NCBI GenBank assembly: GCA_028095005.1
Contig: CM051459.1
Span: forward strand, 256,790,229-256,854,228
Length of the DNA stretch: 64,000 bases
Origin: Rhynchospora pubera
Taxonomy: Eukaryota; Streptophyta; Magnoliopsida; Poales; Cyperaceae
Direction of reading: 5' to 3'
Positions 58,090 through 64,000 of the stretch are shown in pieces. The notes beneath the pieces were generated by a model, which had not been told where the DNA came from, ran no database searches, and saw only the letters and a program-made list of their open reading frames with translations. How positions within the stretch are numbered: position 1 is the stretch's first letter; each line of letters begins with the position of its first letter. A program made the translations under genes and the position numbers.

Positions 58090-60903
58090 TTATTGCGCGC
58101 AGTTTTGGATTTCTTGAGGCACTGAGATCACTACCCGCCATGAGATTTCTTCATTTGTTATCATCATTGCGGTTTCGTATGGTACTTCATTTATACCGGC
58201 CATCAAAGAATGACCAGTACTTCCTTCCCCTTCAGAAAATGAACAGATTGCATCACTATCTGGTTCATTTTGATCTAACGATAGCACATCCCAGTCGTCA
58301 TCTAGATCTAGATTTTCGACAATGGCTGCTCTTGCAATGTTGCCCTTTTGTCTTGTGCAGTTGCGGGCAAAATGTCCTTCTTCACCACATATAAAGCACT
58401 TGCATTTTCTTACTTTATCTGCATGCTTCCTTTTGAATACCCTGATGTGCGTATCATGTGGTTTTCCTCGGTATGTCTTTGCCTTTCTAAGACCATACTT
58501 CTTGTTCTTTTGATAATAACATGGCACTGGTATGCGGCTACAGAATGAGAGATCTTTGAGGCTTCTTTGGAGTGCAACTCTCTTACATTGCTCTGCTAGG
58601 TACTGGTAGGTGAAATGTATTCTTGGAATAACCCCTATCGTATTGCCTGGGTATTTCTCAGTGAACGCCTTCTCGATTTCTCCACCAATGATCGGAGGCA
58701 TTTTTCTGAAAAATTTTGTTGAGAGTTCAGGAGATATATACATTCTTCTTGATTTTGCCGCTAAGATCTTATAATAGTTTATATAGTCGAAAAGATCTTT
58801 CACATTGTGGCATGAAAGCCTCTCCAGGTCGTTGTACGCTCGATCTTGCTCTTCAGTGGACCCGGTTGTTGGGTCCTCCAACAGGAACATTCGTCTGATT
58901 TGTGATATTACATTTTGCGGATCATCAGCGATGTTCACTAGTTCTTCATATTCAGTGGGAAATGTCATTCTCCACTGAATCCAGGTCTTTTTCTCCGTTT
59001 CTCCTAGGAGATTTTCGATGTAGTTGACCTTTGATTTGTTATCTGCCCAGTTTTTCTCATTTACCAGGTTGAGCGTGATTGATTCCCATCGGGAGATAAC
59101 TTCTGAGTATAACCCAATATCTTCTGGTAAAACTAGGATTGCACCTTGACTGGCTTGGACTGTTGGCAAATTAAACCTTTCGTTCATTTGCCTTGCATAA
59201 CCACCGCGGATATTGCCCAACCGTGCTTTTATCTCCGGAATTTGGGAATTCTGGGGTTGTCTCGAACCAGGTGGGTACATGGCTGGTCCCATGATTGGTT
59301 CAGGTGGTATCCTTGTGAGTGAAGATTCTGCGGTTGAGAGCACCGTCTCCACTTTTTTTTTGAGATTTTTGAATTGTGGGTATTCCATCTCTTCTACCAT
59401 ATAAACCGTTTCGAATAAGTCTTCGTCCCACTTTGTTTTAGAATTTGGGGAACTGACATCTTCCCCACCATCTTTCGCTAGAAGACTTAGCAAGTCTTCA
59501 TCTCGGTTTGCCGATGCATCCAATTGAGATAGGAATTGCACCGTAGAGAATGTCTCGTCTTCGTCTGACTCATCCAATTGACAAGTCATAATGAGGGCTT
59601 GTTCCTCAAACCACTCACTTTCTGCATCAATGGTTTCTAGCCAATTAAACTCTGCAAATGTCATTTGCACGAGTTTGTCTTCGTTGTCTAGTTGTTCAAT
59701 AGCAAACCATTGATACGGATTTATTGGTTCCATCATTTCAACTGTTGGTTTAGTTTGTTCGGCTTTGAGTATTGCTAAGAACCATTTTCCCAATAAGGGA
59801 CCATCATCTTGCTCAGTCTCGTCATTTTCACTGAATTCCTCAGGGTCTGAATAGATTTCTGGAAATTCTGGATCATCTTCATATGGCCAATCATCATCTA
59901 GCGTGAGTAGATTGATGAATTCTTGTTCGAGTTCTTCCTCATCATTTTCTCCACGAATAGCTTCTTGTTCAGGGATTGTTGTTGTATACCCCGCAAATCT
60001 GACGGATAATGAGCCGTCTGTCCTTGCTCGGATTCGTGCTACTTGGGGATTCTGAACTTGTGAGATGACAGATGGTCTCACAAGCCACTGCCTTCCACGG
60101 AGTTTTGTGGTTGTACGTTGCGAGCCAGGGATGGCCCGAACTCCTCGACTTGCCAGGTGGTCCGCCACGTTCTGAACATTGTATCTGAAATTTGTGTGGC
60201 TTGTATTGGACAGTCGTCCGATTAGAGACCTTGAGAGTAAAAGGTTATTCTCTCCACCTTGCCATCCTTCATACCCATGAGTTTGAATCACTAGTTGAAT
60301 GTGATCTCTGGAGTCACGGATACTTAGAGTCATATCTGGGGCAGTATATGCCAACTGCGTCCCAGATGTGAGATCCATCTCCATAGAGCTGATGACAGCT
60401 CTATCATCTCGCCATCTAGTATCTCTGATTAATACTAGTGCATTCACACCTGCACTTCGCCTGTGCAACGTGTACAATCGAACCATAATTAGTCCGATAT
60501 GCAGATGTTGGAGCCCTTCTTGCAAAAGTCTGTTAAAACTTTCTTCAGAGATGAACGGTAGCTCCACTTGCTGGCCATCTGTGACCAACGTTCTTTCATC
60601 CGAGTAATGTTGGTATACTCGGTGCCTGCTCTCTGACCATCCAGCTTGGTACAGAGTTTCTGCTGGGACTTGCTGTGCTCGTCTGTATTGGGAGATGTTG
60701 AGCTCAGCATCAGGATTCATTTGTGACTCAAGGCTTCGCTGATACCGTCGAGATTGACCAGGGAGCCTCCTTTGAGCCTCATATCTAAGTCTAGATCCAA
60801 TGCGATAACCACGGATCTGATCTTCAACAGTAGGGGTTTGATTTGTGTCTCTTTCTGACACTGATGGTCTTGCTGCCTCTGTTGTTGTTTGCGTTCTGCT
60901 CAT
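58090..60903 (-). pseudogene. viral ORF3 part 1: movement and coat protein region
   Basis: 937 residues from the ATG at 60901-60903, which overlaps the ORF2 stop as ATGA. The movement-protein region (about 110-340) holds RDTRWRDDRAVISSMEMDL and NVADHLASRGVRAIPG. An acidic linker (about 340-560) follows. The coat region (about 600-870) ends in a zinc knuckle C836-C839-H844-C849. An in-frame TAA at 58090-58092 cuts the polyprotein between the zinc knuckle and the second Cys motif. The long uninterrupted frame implies fairly recent integration, or conversion among copies. Confidence 0.92.
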
Positions 60904-61307
60904 GCTGCCTTCTTTTTCTCGGCTTCAAATATTTTTTTTGGATTTTTGAACACAAAAAGTTTGCCTTTCGGTTTTGGTACTGCCGGCTTACTGGGCTCTC
61001 CTAAGCTCAGCTTCTGAAGTTGTTGCTGGATCTGGTCTAGGGAGTCAGTCAGGTCGTCAGGTTGAGTGCCTTCTTTCCCTTTCACAGCCTCGAGCCTTTT
61101 GACTGCTACCTTCAGATCCTCGATTTGTTCAGTCAATTTAAGCAACAATTGTATGATTGTGTTATTTTGCTTAAATTGGACTTTTGTTGTTCTCCCGGTT
61201 ATGTCCTGTGGCTTGACAAAACCGACCGCCGGTGAATGGATTGATTCGGTTGCTTTGAGTGCTTCTCTGTAAATTGTGCTGTTCGCGCTGAGGCGCCAAT
61301 CGCTCAT
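60900..61307 (-). CDS. viral ORF2 protein (135 aa)
   Basis: Badnavirus ORF2 products are small nucleic-acid-binding, virion-associated proteins. This frame is intact. It has the family's conserved start (YREALKATESIHSPAVGFVK), a TxxKVQFKQNN segment, a Leu-rich coiled-coil region (about 50-105) and a basic Lys/Pro-rich tail (KPKGKLFVFKNPKK). The stop TGA overlaps the ORF3 ATG. No ORF1 precedes it; the upstream sequence is AT-rich and non-coding, so the viral 5' part ends close to 61307. Confidence 0.88.
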   Translation of the reverse strand: MSDWRLSANSTIYREALKATESIHSPAVGFVKPQDITGRTTKVQFKQNNTIIQLLLKLTEQIEDLKVAVKRLEAVKGKEGTQPDDLTDSLDQIQQQLQKLSLGEPSKPAVPKPKGKLFVFKNPKKIFEAEKKKAA

Positions 61308-61509
61308 AGGGAAAATAAAATTTTTATAAGAATTTTTGAATTTCTAAGGTCTATTCTTAATTTCTAAATGACTTTTTATTTCAAAAATATCCTAGGTCGG
61401 TATTTCGGGTTCAATTATACCATTTCATTTATGTTCTGTTCAAAATTTTAAATTCCTTTGTTTACACATCTGGTTTTTCTTGGGGACAGTTTTTGGAGTT
61501 CCTAAAGCA

Positions 61510-61606
61510 TTTTTATATGGTGAGAGTGGCATTTATGAAAGAAATAAATTCTGGGTGGCATTTCCACAATTTCCTTATTTTGGAGTGGCAAAAAGACAAT
61601 TTTCCC
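61510..61606 (-). repeat. right arm of an inverted repeat flanking the viral insert
   Basis: On the minus strand it begins GGGAAAATTGTCTTTTTGCC at 61606 and parallels the left arm at 54064, including gccactc.aaaa, ggaaattgtgg and gccaccc blocks. Confidence 0.55.
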
Positions 61607-62586
61607 TATATATTCATTATTTGCTAACTTAGAAACGAAAAACATAAATCACAAATATTATATAAGATATTGGCGAGAACTAAAAATTGAGTATTGCAAT
61701 AATAACAAATTTAGATATTCTTTGTTTTTCTCACAACATTATATAAGTATTGTTTTTTTATATGTATTGGATGCAAAAACAAATTAATTTTGACAATTGA
61801 AAACATGAGAAAGCCATCAAAAACATAAATTAGACACTAATACCACTGAGAAAAGTATTGCATATATCAACCTATAATATACATACCATATTTATTATGC
61901 ATTTTATATATAGGAAACATTAAAATATTTCATCTCAAAATATTGTATTTCTCAAATCTCGTGGACATACGTGTAAAACAGAGTATATTTTGATACGGAA
62001 AAAGATATTATATTTGGTTAGAATATGGTAGGCACATATCTTGATGTGGTCGATGAATGGAGATTGTGGCAGGCAATGTTGTGATTCTCGAGAAAAAAGA
62101 AGGATATTGGTAAATTTTTTACGTGTTAAACATTAAAAGAGACAATTTATTTAAACTATTTTTTTGCAAAATATAAAACATGATAAGATGTGACGCTGTT
62201 ATTTTAAAAAAAGAAAAGTTCTTAATTATTGTCATATTGTGAGGTGTTATTATACAGGATGAATCGAGTGCTAGTAGAGTTCAACCGACAACATATAATA
62301 ATAATAGTTACAAATGCTAAGAATATCTGATTATTCTCTTTTATAAATAATCATATTTCTTTTTATTCGTGAAGTACTGAGCAAGGAGAAACGAGAGATT
62401 TTAATATTATATTATATAGTATATACCTTAACGTACATATGTATGTTATCAATAAAAAAAAACATACATATGTATGTTATCGTACTTGTGCATATTTCTA
62501 TGACCGTTTAGGCTTGGATCAAAATAATTTTCGCACGTGATTTCATTTGATTAGAATTAATTTTTCATAATTTTGTTGGATCTAAC
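61607..62586. other. AT-rich intergenic stretch
   Basis: No gene or RNA recognised. A short direct repeat of acatacatatgtatgttatc occurs near 62430-62480. Confidence 0.4.
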
Positions 62587-62886
62587 AATATAAAAATTTC
62601 GATAAAATACACTTATATTCGTTTATTTCAATGAAAGAATTTCAATTACATGAAATTCTCCCCACAAAAAAAAAATTCTAACAAGACCAACAGATGAAGA
62701 ATGCAAATGCTCGTTTGTAGGGTGCATAACGTGGAAAATATAAAAACTTCTATAAAATACACTTGTATTCGTTTATTTCAAGGAAAGAATTTCAGTTACA
62801 TGAAATTCTCCCCAAAAACAATAATTCTAATGGGACCAAGAGACAGAAGAATAAAAATGCTTGTTTGTAGGGGTGTATAACGTGGA
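62587..62886. repeat. 150-bp tandem duplication
   Basis: The unit beginning aatataaaaa at about 62587 recurs at 62737. Both copies run through aaaatacactt.tattcgttt, catgaaattctcccc and tgtag.g.gtataacgtgg. They differ at scattered sites. Confidence 0.85.
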
Positions 62887-63560
62887 AAGCAGTCACAAAA
62901 CACATGCTATTTCCATCCACCGTTTCGTTTATGATACGAAATAAAAATTTATCTGCATTAATTATTTTGTTTCAAGAGACGATCAAAACAATCAAAATGA
63001 TCATTTAATTTATTTGTGTTAATTGTCGCTGTCCACAATGTGTAACTATGTTCAATTTGCTACTTTGACAATTAAGTTTTATACATGTTTTTCTATTTCG
63101 TATGCATAACTGACCGGTTCGATGTTGCAATATTTTCGGTTCATCAAAATTTGTTCATAAATGCTTAAAACATATAAAAAATACATAAAAAATGACATAG
63201 ATTAAACGACAAAACAAAATAGGCCAATTTTGTTAAATTAACAAATCAAATAGAAACTAGTTTCGTTAACCGTTTCGAAAGGACGAAACGAACGATCAAA
63301 GAAAATTGATTACCGCCATCTGCCGTTTCGCCATACCTGTCATCGCTAAACAGAAAGTGAACACATAAAATAGACAAGGTGAAAATATATAGTGATCAAA
63401 ATGAGCACATACAAACATATAAAGTTAAATAAATTGAATGTGCATATAAAACTTTAAACAAGAGATGACAACACTTATTTATTTGTAAGTGTTCACTTTG
63501 ATAGTCTAAATGTTTATCTTGTCTGTTTTATGTGTTCACTTTGTATTTAGCAATGAAATG
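62887..63560. repeat. dispersed repeat, second copy (see 21520-22020)
   Basis: It shares ttttgtttcaagagacgatc, the cgtttcg motifs, and an inverted pair of atcaaaatgagcacatacaaa and gtgttcactttgatagtct with 21520-22020. Probably a foldback or hAT-like relic. Confidence 0.5.
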
Positions 63561-63649
63561 AACGACAAAATTAGAGACGACACTTATAATTCGGAGCTGA
63601 TATACACCATCCAACCTCATTCCATTGGATGAGTTCGATTTTCGCTTGA

Positions 63650-63754
63650 TGACGTCATCAATCTGCGTGATGACATCATCAATCTGCCGCTGACGTCATC
63701 ATTTTTCGTGCTGACGTCATAAAAAAAATTACTTTTTTCTGTGCGCTGACGTCA
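63650..63754 (+). promoter_or_regulatory. cluster of five TGACGTCA-type palindromes
   Basis: TGACGTCA occurs at 63650, 63691, 63712 and 63747, and TGACATCA at 63671. The first four sites are spaced 20-21 bp apart. TGACGTCA is the core target of plant bZIP (TGA/CRE-type) factors. No gene start lies within the remaining 250 bp of the window, so what it might regulate is unknown; it could be a chance minisatellite. Confidence 0.55.
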
Positions 63755-64000
63755 TCAAAGGGACGGAATTTTTTTTTCAGTTAGATGAGTCGAGAGATGG
63801 GTTAATTTGCGTTAAGTTTTCAGTTTGATGCAGTAGTAATATGAAGTTTTAAGTTTTTGTATTTAGTTAAACACGTTAAGGGATGAATTTAAAGTATCTA
63901 TATGTTCAGTTAGTTGCAACAGACATTTGATTTCATAGTTTTTTTTTATTCAATTAAACTAGTTATGAGATAATTTAAAAAGTAACAAGCCATTCAAAAA
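63755..64000. other. AT-rich end of window
   Basis: No feature recognised. Confidence 0.4.

Larger units (their letters stand above)
54500..61307 (-). mobile_element. endogenous badnavirus-like pararetrovirus (Caulimoviridae)
   Basis: An integrated viral copy on the minus strand. In transcription order it has ORF2, the long ORF3 (movement, coat, protease, RT, RNase H), an unassigned ORF, a TATA box, a polyadenylation signal and the tRNA-Met primer site. ORF2 and ORF3 overlap by ATGA, and the coat region has two Cys motifs, the second being the CX2CX11CX2CX4CX2C pattern considered typical of badnaviruses. ORF3 keeps one frame over 5.4 kb with two in-frame stops. The leader and ORF1 are missing, and the copy ends close to the primer site, where the encapsidated genome has its discontinuity. 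It is therefore incomplete. Confidence 0.93.

Overview
The window looks like a gene-sparse, repeat-rich piece of a flowering-plant nuclear genome. The evidence is spliced genes with plant-specific products (a nuclear-encoded plastid ClpP6-type protease, a DUF1195 protein), LTR retrotransposons primed by initiator tRNA-Met, Helitron, hAT and Mutator-type elements, and an integrated badnavirus-like pararetrovirus. The species cannot be told from the sequence; the AT-rich introns and intergenic DNA would suit a eudicot, but that is only a guess.

Layout. 1-7.1 kb: a 259-bp tandem duplication, a Helitron 3' end, then a solo copia LTR nested inside an older solo LTR of the same family. 7.9-9.6 kb: a small internally deleted copia element. 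9.7-12.1 kb: non-autonomous DNA elements. 12.6-14.4 kb (minus): a three-exon DUF1195 membrane-protein gene. 15.6-17.6 kb: foldback and hAT-type MITEs. 18.0-21.3 kb (minus): a nine-exon ClpP6-like gene, reconstructed exon by exon with all phases consistent. 23.3-37.6 kb: a three-level nest in which an internally deleted LTR element (TSD ATCAA) contains a minus-strand solo LTR (TSD GACGG), which contains a nearly intact, very young copia element (TSD GATGC). 38.8-41.6 kb (plus): an ANP32-type acidic leucine-rich nuclear protein gene. 43-49.4 kb: hAT elements, a foldback element and tandem MITEs. 51.2-51.8 kb (plus): a two-exon EF-hand gene. 52.1-53.1 kb: a Helitron 3' end and a second foldback element. 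54.1-61.6 kb: the minus-strand pararetrovirus, lying between inverted repeats that resemble Mutator-like TIRs. 61.6-64 kb: AT-rich repeats and a cluster of TGACGTCA palindromes.

The four host genes are unrelated housekeeping or signalling genes and do not form a cluster; the mobile DNA fills the space between them. Target-site duplications fix the order of insertion in both nests. The pararetrovirus keeps one long frame with only two in-frame stops but lacks the leader and ORF1, and carries an additional unrecognised ORF downstream of RNase H.

All element boundaries, splice sites and duplications were read by eye. Family names for the repeats are inferences from termini and protein motifs.
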